Source: Roseofilum capinflatum BLCC-M114 (GTDB taxonomy: Bacteria; Cyanobacteriota; Cyanobacteriia; Cyanobacteriales; Desertifilaceae). Taken from it: a stretch of DNA of 64,000 nt. The stretch is taken from positions 1 to 64,000 of the forward strand of contig NZ_JAQOSO010000055.1 of NCBI RefSeq assembly GCF_030068505.1. Direction: 5' to 3'. Under the pieces are notes generated by a model, which did no database searches, had not been told where the DNA came from, and saw nothing but the letters and a program-made list of their open reading frames with translations. Shown one piece after another: positions 31,601 to 39,331 of this stretch (position 1 is the first letter of the stretch; each line of letters starts with the position of its first letter). A program made the position numbers and the translations under genes.

Positions 31601-34559
31601 CAAAGTTGGCGCGGATGCGATAGGAGCCGGAGTCCGGGGGCGTAAGTTGCCCAGTGGTGGGGGTTTGGCCAGATCTGACCGTAGTTTCGCCGACGGTTTC
31701 ATATTCGACTTGGGTGCGATCGCTCCGTCCCCCTTCTACCACACGAGTTACGCTAGAGTAGGTCATTTTCTGTAACTCCAGTCTCACCCGCTCACCCGCT
31801 TTCGGGTTCCCCTGTGCATCCGTAACCACCACTTCTACAGGAAAGGCTTGCCCGGCATCCGCCACAAAGTTACTCTTCAGACCGATAATATTGGCACTCG
31901 GCAACACAGTCAGGGTTTGGGAGTCACTCACGGACAAATTGGAGACATCGGAAACCGACACATCCACCTGATAGGTCATGGGATAGGGCAAATCGGCATC
32001 TAGGTTAAACCGTTGCTCTCCAGCACCCGAATCATCCAGGGTTTGCCGAGTTTGCAACACTTCCGTTTCTACCACAGGCGCTTCTTCCGGCCAAAACCAT
32101 TGGGGGCCAAAAGTATACTCTTGCCATTGCTGGGGATTAAACTGGGTTTGGCGACGAGTGACATAATATTCTGCGCTGCCACCAATAACAGGAGCGCCAA
32201 ATAAGTAGTTACTGCTCGTGGTCGCGGTGATAGCATCTCCGGGTTGGGCCACCTCTTGATTGAGAGCCACTTCTACCTTAAAATTGGGCGGATTAAATTC
32301 AGCCACCTGGAAGTTACCGGTTAAGGTGATGCCAGAACCTTGAGCGCGAATCACATATTCTCCGACTTCCTGAGTTTCATCTAAGGGAAACTCAACGGAA
32401 AACGTCCCAAATTGATTGGTTTGAACCGTTCCTAAGTCCGTTTCATTGCCTTTGGGGTCTTGAATTTCCACCCGATAATTGGCTCGTGCATCGGTTTTCA
32501 GGTCTCCCTGTTCCAGATAGTAGGCTACACCAGTAAATGTGGCTTGCTCTCCGGGTTGATAGAGCTGGCGATCGGAAAATATTGTACCCCTAGAAACAGG
32601 TTTTGTATCTTCCCAATCGGCATAAATGCCATAACCATAAGCCCCACTATAAGACTCAGTGCGGGTGAATGCCCAATCTTGACCTTCTCTGGCAATAACG
32701 AGCAATTCTGGAGCTTCAGAAAACCGACTTCCTCCCATACAACTTCGCAAGTTTTGGGCCGTTAATTGTAGTAATCCTAAATCATCGGTTTGTCCCGTGG
32801 CACAAGCTCTAGGTTGGGGTCTCGATTTTGCTCCTAATTGGGATTGATAAATCTCTACGGTAGCACCGGCAACCGCTTGCCCATTATCCAGGTGATTGAC
32901 ACGCACTAAACCCGACTCTGGAAACCATTGGGCAAATACTCCCAGATTGGTCAGTTCTACTAATCCATAAAAGGTGGGGGTATTCCATCGCCGTTCCCCG
33001 TTGTCTTCATAGGAGTTGGTTCTGGCTTTCACCCCATAGGCAAGTAGTCCTGATTCTCCGCCTAATTGAGATTTTAAGTTGACTGAATTAATGATCGTTT
33101 GGTTTTGTTGACCGGAAACTTGATAGGATTGCCATTGATTTTCGGAGGGTAAAATATCGTTACCATTCCCTTGAGGATAGGCGGAATCGATATAAACTAA
33201 ATCGGTGGGTTGTAGGCGACGGAATGCGGCTTGATATTCTCCATCGGGGAGGTTAACACTGGAAATATCAAGCTGAATATCTTCGGTGTTGGGTAAAATA
33301 TTTAATCCACGCTGCACCCAAATATCCGCAGCTACATTACCCGTCTCGTACTGTAGAGTAACTGGATTTTCTAGGGTTTGCCCAAATCGATCCTCTAACT
33401 CCGAGCCGATGGTAATCGTATAATTGGTATCTGGCTCTAATGCCCAGGGATTAAGCTGAATTAGGTTGGGTTCATAGGTGAATCGCACCAGGGGAGGGGC
33501 GTTTGGTGCAGGAGGGGGATTAATCGTAATCGCATTAACAGCAGACTCAGCAACAATGGGATTATTAAATCTCAATTGGGGGCTACCCTGAACAAAGCGC
33601 CCATAGGTTCCACCCTGCCCCGGTTTGCCAGTTGTTTCGAGTTCGTCAAAGTTGAGGGCATTGTAGGTTTTAAATTGACTGGAAAAGGGGATTTCGCTGG
33701 CTAAGTTTCCGTTGGCGGGTTCTAATCCGGCGGAGATTTCTAGGCTGTAGGGGGTGTTTTTTTCGAGGGTTCTTTCGGGGGTAATGGTATAGTCGTACTG
33801 TTGCTGGGAGGGATCGAATTCGGTTTGGGGCGTGGGGTTTGTGCTGTTTTCATCAAGGGCAATATTCAGGGGGATGTCGCGATCGCTCCCCGCAGAGACT
33901 AAGCGAGTATGTTCGGCTAAGGAATTCAGGTCTAAAGCAACGTTAGAGGTAAACTTCAATTCGGGATTAATATCTACCGGTTCCGGGTTTCCCTCCCGAT
34001 CCACACTCATCCCCGGAAGGTTGGAGAGCTGAATGGGAGGGGTGTTAAACGTCCAAGCAAAATCCCGGTCTAATTGATGGTTATTCAGGTCTTGTAACCC
34101 TTGTTTGAGCGTCACTTGTACCCTGGTGGCTAAGGGGAGAGCGCGATCGGCTTGAAATCCCACCATGCGCGGGGTTAAAAAGCGAAACGTTCCCGGTATT
34201 CTGGGGGTAATTTCAAATTTATTCAGCAGATCCCGTTGTTGGGGAGAGTCGAGACTTTCTAGGGGAATGAGGGGATCGGTAAAGATAACATTAATTTGAT
34301 TCAGAGGTTGTGCTTCTTCCGTGGGGTTAATACTCTCGATCCAAGCTGGGGGAGTGGCTAAGGGGAGGGGAGAGACGCTAGGGAGGGGTTGATTTCCCGA
34401 TCGCATCCCACCGAGTCTACATCCTGTCAATGTCACTGTCAATGTCAGCACAAAGAGCAAGATGAACACCAATGCTCGATGCTTGCGGTAATACTGGCCA
34501 ATTCCACGACGAAGTTGGCGATATTGTCTCATTCCGAGTATGGAGCGACGACGGGACAT
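28695..34559 (-). CDS. Bacterial alpha-2-macroglobulin-like lipoprotein without thioester
   Basis: This roughly 1954-aa envelope protein has an N-terminal membrane segment with a lipobox-like LTGC (after about 50 residues), Ig/MG-like domains (Big_5-like, WYFGDRQLYQPGEQATF-type MG strands) and an A2M domain (TWRVMVVAKDGSLRFG). The C-terminal part is an alpha-alpha toroid (NPYLTPYVAEAIAKA). The usual thioester CxEQ motif is replaced by PFAEP (30165-30182), so covalent protease trapping is not expected. Start ATG 34559 is favoured by a GAGGGAAG ribosome site; a GTG at 34577 is also possible. Short palindromic repeats are inserted in frame at several places. It may be a structural protease inhibitor or envelope protein. 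Confidence 0.85.
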   Translation of the reverse strand: MSRRRSILGMRQYRQLRRGIGQYYRKHRALVFILLFVLTLTVTLTGCRLGGMRSGNQPLPSVSPLPLATPPAWIESINPTEEAQPLNQINVIFTDPLIPLESLDSPQQRDLLNKFEITPRIPGTFRFLTPRMVGFQADRALPLATRVQVTLKQGLQDLNNHQLDRDFAWTFNTPPIQLSNLPGMSVDREGNPEPVDINPELKFTSNVALDLNSLAEHTRLVSAGSDRDIPLNIALDENSTNPTPQTEFDPSQQQYDYTITPERTLEKNTPYSLEISAGLEPANGNLASEIPFSSQFKTYNALNFDELETTGKPGQGGTYGRFVQGSPQLRFNNPIVAESAVNAITINPPPAPNAPPLVRFTYEPNLIQLNPWALEPDTNYTITIGSELEDRFGQTLENPVTLQYETGNVAADIWVQRGLNILPNTEDIQLDISSVNLPDGEYQAAFRRLQPTDLVYIDSAYPQGNGNDILPSENQWQSYQVSGQQNQTIINSVNLKSQLGGESGLLAYGVKARTNSYEDNGERRWNTPTFYGLVELTNLGVFAQWFPESGLVRVNHLDNGQAVAGATVEIYQSQLGAKSRPQPRACATGQTDDLGLLQLTAQNLRSCMGGSRFSEAPELLVIAREGQDWAFTRTESYSGAYGYGIYADWEDTKPVSRGTIFSDRQLYQPGEQATFTGVAYYLEQGDLKTDARANYRVEIQDPKGNETDLGTVQTNQFGTFSVEFPLDETQEVGEYVIRAQGSGITLTGNFQVAEFNPPNFKVEVALNQEVAQPGDAITATTSSNYLFGAPVIGGSAEYYVTRRQTQFNPQQWQEYTFGPQWFWPEEAPVVETEVLQTRQTLDDSGAGEQRFNLDADLPYPMTYQVDVSVSDVSNLSVSDSQTLTVLPSANIIGLKSNFVADAGQAFPVEVVVTDAQGNPKAGERVRLELQKMTYSSVTRVVEGGRSDRTQVEYETVGETTVRSGQTPTTGQLTPPDSGSYRIRANFARSQNSATATDLQIWATGGSGVRWGRGDEDKLEIKLDKETYKPGDTATALIQSPYEQGQLYFAIIRDKPLFQALQPVQGGAPQVQFEVTPEMLPNAAFEAVLVRQGRSLSEAEGSSVEGDVDNLVKIGFAPFKIDLSDRLLSVEATPSNAQLQPGQSQTLQLQLRDNTGSPVAGELTVMVVNEAILQLTGYRAPNLLDTVYAEQPISTRFSDNRPDVVLQPQASPLAKGWGYGGGFSAGAADTRTRRDFQPLAYYNGSVLTNNQGQASVTFTLPDDLTTWRVMVVAKDGSLRFGNGETTFITSKPILTNPILPQFVRPGDRLNAGLSITNTTETTGNLDITGTVSGGLTFESTNNSMDSRQVRSSQGTMGERFPLLALSGAEGSVSEPGTATVTFATNFNGQPVDAFEVPLEIKALEVTEQVVESGTSTNTVTLPVNVAPDTATDTGGLDINLASTLMPQILAPAQQVFAENPLPFAEPMASQLLIAASLQRLSSQYGSLRLRSGNGAVTERSRGVNLSQKTSEALNQLSSLQREDGGFSSYPGVRQSNPYLTPYVAEAIAKAANAGFALEGIQVDPLKRYLRDLLADPENEDFCTSSLCKSTLRLETLIALAAWGDVRNEFLSDIYSVRSEFDPVTQIKLARYLANFPQWRTESQSLFNEIRESIYQTGRRATINLPEGYQWLSSATTAQAEALRLFIAQDATPAETGRLLTSLLSLRRNGTWGSTYNNAQALDALVAYAQTESTPPNFGVGVTFAGQSLGNTQFQGYENSTWNLSVPMAQLPKGNSDLVLQKSGPGNLHYLVSYGYRLTGNQPGRLNGLRVVRQVRRANEEEVLRTTGLYDRDQPFEVEAGQVFDVALEIITDHPVDHVVITDPLPAGFEAVNTEFQTANQAVQADADSWQIDYQQVYKDRVVAYGDRLTPGIYEVHYLARSVTPGSYLWPGAEAHLQYAPEEFGRNASSRLLVDN
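30062..30106. repeat. In-frame palindromic repeat inside the macroglobulin gene
   Basis: GACTCCGCT (30062-30070) and AGCGGAGTC (30092-30100) form an inverted repeat. It includes the unit CCCTGAGCGGAGTCGAAGGG and encodes a segment with VTERSRG. Related units in opposite orientation occur at 30453-30472 (encodes LALSGAEGS) and 31260-31279 (encodes SLSEAEGS). All keep the reading frame. Confidence 0.75.
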
Positions 34560-34675
34560 TACTGAATCTTCCCTCACTGAATCTGATCTTGTCTTACCTG
34601 ATGAGGGCAGGATTTGGGAAGGTCTTGTAGATATACTTTACAATCTGTGACCTAACGTTATGGCGCTACGCGCAG

Positions 34676-34715
34676 GGAATGGGGAATGGGGAATGGGGAA
34701 TGGGGAATAGGGAAA
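34676..34715. repeat. GGGAATG heptamer STRR block
   Basis: About five GGGAATG/GGGAATA units lie between the macroglobulin gene start and the 3' end of the C15-like peptidase gene, just downstream of a GGCGCTACGCGC half-palindrome. Confidence 0.8.
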
Positions 34716-34743
34716 CAGCCAAAAATAATGCTGTATCAGGGTT

Positions 34744-35256
34744 TCATTGCTTTTCCAGACGGTGGAGAATCTCTACAAAGGTGCTGATAATTGTCTGCTC
34801 ATTCTCTGGATGGAGGATCGGGACGTGGATGAATAGAGCGCGAGTGGGGAGATTGAGGGTTTTAATCTCGTTTAAGACCCCATAGTACAGGTCTTCACAG
34901 ACAAATCGACCGGCATAATCGCTAATGTACACCCAATCTAGACCCGCAATGAGCTGTTCTAGGTCGATCGCCGGTCTTAAGATTTTATCCCCTTGCGTCG
35001 CATTCGACTCAATACTGAGGCTATCGCGTTTTTCTGCCATACCGCAACACAGCACCCAAACCGGTTGCTCGCGGTGCAAAGACAACAGAGTTTTGGCGAT
35101 CGCCTGTTGGGAATGCACCGGCAGCTTTCTCAGCAACGATAACCGTTCTGGATGGGGATAATATTGACCAATGCGCTCCAGGAGATCGTCGGAAGAGTTA
35201 CTTTTCTGATGCGGTTTCCAGGTGGTAAATGAGGTTAACAGAAAGGGTATAGTCAT
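34744..35256 (-). CDS. Pyroglutamyl peptidase I-like (C15) protein
   Basis: This 170-aa protein has C15-type features. The N-terminus is LLTSFTTWKPHQKSNSS, then VLCCGMAEKRDSLSIESNA, where family members have a glutamate. The catalytic-Cys region is SDYAGRFVCEDLYY, followed by FIHVPIL with the catalytic His. It may remove N-terminal pyroglutamate or have a related peptidase role. I use ATG 35256, because the in-frame extension upstream runs through GGGTAAT repeats. The protein is slightly shorter than typical Pcp enzymes. Confidence 0.78.
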   Translation of the reverse strand: MTIPFLLTSFTTWKPHQKSNSSDDLLERIGQYYPHPERLSLLRKLPVHSQQAIAKTLLSLHREQPVWVLCCGMAEKRDSLSIESNATQGDKILRPAIDLEQLIAGLDWVYISDYAGRFVCEDLYYGVLNEIKTLNLPTRALFIHVPILHPENEQTIISTFVEILHRLEKQ

Positions 35257-35305
35257 CGCTATCGCGTCCAGTTCAACAATGATTAAACTTGATTGACATG
35301 CCCAG

Positions 35306-35343
35306 GAGGTAAGGGGTAATGGGTAAGGGGTAATGGGTAATGG
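35306..35343. repeat. GGGTAAT/GGGTAAG STRR block
   Basis: Heptamer-like GGTAAGG/GGTAATG units lie between the divergent C15-like and GUN4-domain genes. Confidence 0.75.
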
Positions 35344-35442
35344 CAATACTGGCGATCGCTGACCCAACTCAACTATCCGTTATTTTAGTTGAGACGGGCT
35401 ACAATGTTAAGATAATGGATAAGTTACTCAATCCTGGGCGTT

Positions 35443-35919
35443 ATGGAAAACCCTAATAACATCACCCAAAAATGGCAAATGTTATCCTATTTTCTAGGAC
35501 AGACAAGATGGAAACAGGCTGATTATGCGACCAGAGATTTGATGCTAACAATTGCTGGAGCTAACACCAGAGTCGATCCCTTGCTGACGCAATCCGATCT
35601 CAATAATTTTAGTTGTAGCAGTTTGCAGAAAATCGATCGATTATGGATGAGTGCCAGTCAGGGAAAATTCGGCTTCACAACAACGCTAAACATTTATGAA
35701 GACGTGGAAGAAGACTTTCGCCAATTTTGCGCGAGAGTGGGCTGGTTTACCAATGACCATTGGCTTAAACATAATGAAATTCAGTTTAATCTTGAAGCTC
35801 CTCCGGGTCATTTACCCGTCACTTGGTTGGTTCCGTTAACATTTGGAGATTATTGGTGTGCCCGATTTTCTCGACCAGGATGGAGAATGCTATTGGGCCG
35901 TTTTAAGGAATGTTGTTAG
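35443..35919 (+). CDS. GUN4 domain protein
   Basis: This 158-aa protein is essentially one GUN4 domain. It has WKQADYATRDLMLTIAGA, the FSCSSLQKIDRLWMSASQGKFGFTTTLNIYED core and the PPGHLPVTW loop. GUN4 domains bind porphyrins; the canonical protein stimulates Mg-chelatase. Many cyanobacteria encode extra GUN4-domain proteins of unknown role. This one lacks the N-terminal helical bundle of true Gun4, so it is better called GUN4-like. Confidence 0.82.
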   Translation: MENPNNITQKWQMLSYFLGQTRWKQADYATRDLMLTIAGANTRVDPLLTQSDLNNFSCSSLQKIDRLWMSASQGKFGFTTTLNIYEDVEEDFRQFCARVGWFTNDHWLKHNEIQFNLEAPPGHLPVTWLVPLTFGDYWCARFSRPGWRMLLGRFKECC

Positions 35920-35945
35920 CCCGCGATCTTAGGGATTGCGTCCCT

Positions 35946-36345
35946 TCAGCTGCATGGTCGCAATAATTCTAATACGGGAGTATTTTCTTGTACAAATCGT
36001 GCGGGACGTACCCAGGAGGCGATCGCAGTTTCTGGGGATAAATCTCCCTTAGCTAGGGGGCCAGCCAATTGTTTAAAGTTAATAATTCCCCGAATATCAT
36101 CCAGGGAATCAGCCATGACTGGATAGCGAGAATGGCCCGTTTTTGCCACTTCATCCGGACGTGAGCAGAAAGCGGGTAGAGTGGTTGAGTATCCAAATGA
36201 AGGGATTAAAAAAGCGAGCGATCGCCCAACTGGGTGGCCCTAACACCCTCGCGAGTTGTTCTGAATAGAGCAGAGCAACGGATTTCGGGCATAATTCCCC
36301 TAAAACGATCTGTAAATAGGCAATTAGGATAAAGGCTAGGGGAAT
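35946..36345 (-). pseudogene. Remnant of a CNNM/CorC (hemolysin-type) membrane protein gene
   Basis: Two pieces in different frames on the minus strand match the DUF21-CBS family. About 36345-36160 encodes PLAFILIAYLQIVLGELCPKS and ends in a stop after a FFNPFIWILN segment. 36149-35946 encodes AKTGHSRYPVMADSLDDIRGIINF, a CBS-domain piece. The middle, the 5' end and the C-terminus are missing. The 5' break coincides with a 34-bp copy of macroglobulin-gene sequence (36336-36369). This is a decayed gene, not an expressed one. Confidence 0.75.
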
Positions 36346-36369
36346 GAGGGGATCGGTAAAGATAACATT
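36336..36369. repeat. 34-bp exact duplicate of 34259-34292
   Basis: The 34 bases beginning CTAGGGGAATGAGGGGATCG here are identical to an internal segment of the macroglobulin gene about 2.1 kb away, in the same orientation. In the macroglobulin gene it encodes NVIFTDPLIPLE, while here it abuts the truncated hemolysin-type gene. This looks like a recombination scar. Confidence 0.8.
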
Positions 36370-36432
36370 TGAATCGCCCTCAATCCGCCCTTAGACAACA
36401 CTCACAGGGACTTTCTTACTCATTACTCATAC

Positions 36433-36455
36433 TTTACAGCGCAAAGCGCTGTAAA
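36433..36455. terminator. Perfect palindrome 3' of the glycosyltransferase gene
   Basis: TTTACAGCGC-AAA-GCGCTGTAAA has a 10-bp perfect stem and lies 12 bp beyond the glycosyltransferase stop (minus strand). It is the same family as 22964-22982 and 38712-38730. Confidence 0.6.
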
Positions 36456-36467
36456 CCCCCAAAGGCA

Positions 36468-37541
36468 TTAAAGATAAGATTTAAGCACTTTACAAGTCGC
36501 TTCTCCAGTGCGAGACCAACTAAACTGTGCTGCTCTGTTCAGACTCCCTTGACGAAGATCTTCTCGTGCTTGCGGATCTTTGACTAGGGTTTCCATGGCG
36601 GATGTGATTTCGGAAACCTGATAAGGATCGACCAAAAGAGCGGCATCGGCGGTAATTTCGGGAAGGGAGGAGCAGTTAGAGGTAATAACGGGAGTCCCGC
36701 AAGCCATGGCTTCGAGGACGGGTAAACCAAAACCTTCCCAGAGACTAGGGAAAATGAGTGCGATCGCCTGATTCATCAGTATCGGCAGTTCTTTTGCTGA
36801 CACATAATCAATAAATTTGACTTGCTCGGTTACTCCCAGTTCATTAACTTGAGCGATTAAATGGGGGGTGTAGCGGCGATCGCTTGGCCCGACTAACCAC
36901 AACTGATAGTCTTGACGTTGGGACAAGTTCGCAAATGCCTCAATGACGCGATGCAGATTTTTATAAGTTGCATGGCGACCGACATAGAGAAAATAGTTAG
37001 AAGTGGGTAAATTTAATGGCTGAAATTGATGCTGATTATAGCCGAGTAAAATGGGAGTAATCTGCTTAGACTCGATGGAAAACCAGTCCATCATATCATT
37101 AGCCGTGGCTTGGGAATTACAGATAATATGAGTGGCTTGCTTGAGAACTTGTGGCAGATAATACCGGGAATAGAGAGTAAGCGGCGATCGCCTTTCCGGA
37201 AACCGCAACGGAATCAGATCATGAACCATTACCACAAACCGACACCCCTGCAATAACGGCGCTTCCGGTAGAGGAGAAAACAGCAAGCGCCCTTGCAGCT
37301 TGCGATAAATCTTAGGTAACCTAAACTGAGTCCAGAGTAACCGTTTCAGATGTCCCTTAGCCCCCTGTTCCGGCGTTTGTCCCCCTGGAATGGGATAATG
37401 GGAATACCCCTCCAATCTCTGGGCACTTAACAGGGTTGGATGCAAAGAAGTCAGATAGGGTAAAATATTCAGAGCATAGGTACTAATTCCCGTCGGTTTG
37501 TTCATTAGCACCCCTAAGTTAATTAAAAGGCGATCGTTCAT
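36468..37541 (-). CDS. Glycosyltransferase family 4 protein
   Basis: This 357-aa GT-B glycosyltransferase has an N-terminal acceptor domain containing NKPTGISTYALN. The C-terminal nucleotide-sugar domain has YVGRHATYKNLHRVIEAF and the E-x7-E motif EGFGLPVLEAMACGTPVITS. It is probably cytoplasmic or membrane-associated and involved in polysaccharide or glycolipid synthesis, with unknown donor and acceptor. It stands alone, next to a pseudogene. Confidence 0.87.
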   Translation of the reverse strand: MNDRLLINLGVLMNKPTGISTYALNILPYLTSLHPTLLSAQRLEGYSHYPIPGGQTPEQGAKGHLKRLLWTQFRLPKIYRKLQGRLLFSPLPEAPLLQGCRFVVMVHDLIPLRFPERRSPLTLYSRYYLPQVLKQATHIICNSQATANDMMDWFSIESKQITPILLGYNQHQFQPLNLPTSNYFLYVGRHATYKNLHRVIEAFANLSQRQDYQLWLVGPSDRRYTPHLIAQVNELGVTEQVKFIDYVSAKELPILMNQAIALIFPSLWEGFGLPVLEAMACGTPVITSNCSSLPEITADAALLVDPYQVSEITSAMETLVKDPQAREDLRQGSLNRAAQFSWSRTGEATCKVLKSYL

Positions 37542-37646
37542 TTTATCAAATAACTATAAATATTCAGGAACTTTTTTATGGCTGAACCACAAATTAAAAA
37601 TCACTCACTCTATTAAAATTATACAACACATATCGATAAGCTAATC

Positions 37647-38237
37647 ATGATGTCTCATGTTCAACCGAAGCAAGCGTTTCGTATTACTAACAATATTGTT
37701 CTTGTCGATGGAGATATGTTCTTTTCTAAGATGCAAACGCTCACCATTACTGTTAATTTACAAGGAGTGATGGGCAAAGGATTAGCTGCTAGGGCAAAGA
37801 AAGAGTTTCCTGATGTTTTTGTTCGATATCGGGATGCTTGCAAGAGTACGCAAGTAACTGTCACAACCCCTTATCTGTATAAACGAGAAGCTTCCGTAGA
37901 TCAAGAATTAGCTGATTTACAGACTCCATTAAATACTCCGAATTCTGTCAAATGGTTTTTACTGTTTGCCACGAAACGACATTGGCGACAAAACTCTAGA
38001 ATAGAGGATATTGAAGCGGGATTGAATTGGGTTAGACATAATGCCGTTCAACAGGGCATTAAATCTCTAGCTATTCCTGCATTGGGTTGTGGGCTAGGAA
38101 AACTGGAATGGTCACAGGTTGGCCCTTTGATGTGTCGCTATTTATCGGATATTGGTATCGACGTGGCTATTTATTTACCCCGCGAACAGCAACTCGATCC
38201 TAAATTATTAACTCCTGAGTTTTTACTCAATACTTAA
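37647..38237 (+). CDS. Macro domain protein (ADP-ribose binding or hydrolase)
   Basis: This 196-aa macro domain has a GVMGKGLAARAKKEFP loop like those of DarG/TARG1-type macro domains, which remove ADP-ribose from DNA or protein, and an AIPALGCGLGKLEW segment. No DarT-like toxin gene is next to it. The C-terminus (IDVAIYLPREQ) completes the fold. It is probably a nucleic-acid or protein ADP-ribosyl hydrolase, but an orphan here. A short AT-rich region separates it from the membrane protein downstream. Confidence 0.82.
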   Translation: MMSHVQPKQAFRITNNIVLVDGDMFFSKMQTLTITVNLQGVMGKGLAARAKKEFPDVFVRYRDACKSTQVTVTTPYLYKREASVDQELADLQTPLNTPNSVKWFLLFATKRHWRQNSRIEDIEAGLNWVRHNAVQQGIKSLAIPALGCGLGKLEWSQVGPLMCRYLSDIGIDVAIYLPREQQLDPKLLTPEFLLNT

Positions 38238-38257
38238 TTATAGTGGGGCTATTTTGT

Positions 38258-38698
38258 ATGCAAGTCTTATATAAGCATACCCAAATTGGGACAATTATTC
38301 TCATTCTCTTAGCTGCTCTTCTGCCTTTGGTCTTTTTCTATCTCTCCAAAGGCTTTGTGGGGATGGCAGCGAGTCTTTTGATCGGAATTTTAGTGATTAC
38401 GGTTTTGTTTAGCACCTTAACGGTGACGATTACAGCCGATCGCATCAAATGTTCGTTCGGGGTAGGTTTGATTCATAAAAGTTTTTCCTTGTCCCGAATC
38501 ACTAATACCGTGACGGTCAAAAATCCTTGGTATTATGGCTGGGGAGTTCGCCTGACTCCTAGGGGATGGATGTTTAATGTGTCGGGGTTGGATGCGGTGG
38601 AGATTGAGTTAGATTCTCAGTCCTATTTTCGCATTGGCACAGATCAACCGCGAGCCTTAAAAGCAGCGATTGATGAGGCAATTGAAATCAATCATTAA
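38258..38698 (+). CDS. Small membrane protein with a PH-like domain
   Basis: This 146-aa protein has two close transmembrane helices (about residues 10-30 and 35-58). A soluble region of strands (VTITADRIKCSFGVGLIHKSFSLSRI...) resembles bacterial PH domains. I chose ATG 38258 over an upstream GTG. The function is unknown. It follows the macro gene by 20 bp and may share its transcript. Confidence 0.65.
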   Translation: MQVLYKHTQIGTIILILLAALLPLVFFYLSKGFVGMAASLLIGILVITVLFSTLTVTITADRIKCSFGVGLIHKSFSLSRITNTVTVKNPWYYGWGVRLTPRGWMFNVSGLDAVEIELDSQSYFRIGTDQPRALKAAIDEAIEINH

Positions 38699-38711
38699 GG
38701 ACTTGATCTGA

Positions 38712-38730
38712 TACAGCGCTTTGCGCTGTA
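38712..38730 (+). terminator. Perfect palindrome after the membrane protein gene
   Basis: TACAGCGC-TTT-GCGCTGTA is an 8-bp perfect stem 13 bp after the stop codon. It belongs to the dispersed family seen at 22964 and 36433. Confidence 0.55.
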
Positions 38731-38939
38731 ATGAGGGACAGCAGGAAACGATCGCCCCTAAATCTCCCTGCTTTCTGAGCTGTGGGGGAGCGATCGCTAA
38801 CTCCTCACCCAAGTTTAAGTGGATATACTTAAAACAGAACTTATGCTTCTCGATGCTTAAAGAAAGGCGCACATTATGTCATAATAATTCACAGAAATTT
38901 TAAGATTTCTATAAAAACTCCCAAGGTTCTGTTAGGGCA

Positions 38940-39302
38940 ATGAGTACCGGATCGTCTGAGACCCCAGAAACATCTAAGCAAACTCCAGAGACGGCACTCG
39001 ATCGCTATGAGTGTCGTGCCTGCGGCTATGTCTATGAGCCAAGCAAAGGCGATGGAAAACGCCAAGTGCCCCCAGGCACACCCTTTGAGGAATTACCCGA
39101 AGGCTGGCGCTGTCCCGTCTGTGGCGCACAACGCCGCAAATTTGAGAACATCGGTACAGCCAGTGAAGGAGCCGGCTTTGCCGAAAATGTGGGCTATGGA
39201 TTTGGGGTCAACGCCTTAACCCCCGGCCAAAAAAATCTCCTGATTTTTGGGGGGTTAGGATTGGGATTGTTGTTTTTTCTGAGTCTTTACGGTTTACAGT
39301 AA
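38940..39302 (+). CDS. rubA: Membrane-anchored rubredoxin
   Basis: This 120-aa protein has an N-terminal disordered segment and a rubredoxin domain with two iron-binding Cys pairs (CRACGY and CPVCGA) ligating one Fe. After a linker, one C-terminal transmembrane helix (LLIFGGLGLGLLFFLSLYG) anchors it in the membrane. Cyanobacterial RubA is required for photosystem II (and reported for photosystem I) assembly and lies upstream of ycf48 and psbEFLJ. That order is conserved here, supporting one operon. Confidence 0.93.
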   Translation: MSTGSSETPETSKQTPETALDRYECRACGYVYEPSKGDGKRQVPPGTPFEELPEGWRCPVCGAQRRKFENIGTASEGAGFAENVGYGFGVNALTPGQKNLLIFGGLGLGLLFFLSLYGLQ

Positions 39303-39331
39303 AACCCTAACTGGCGGTAAAATCCGGAGTC

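Noticed and set aside
37647-38237. DarTG toxin-antitoxin locus
   Set aside because: The macro domain resembles DarG-type domains, but no DarT-like gene is adjacent.
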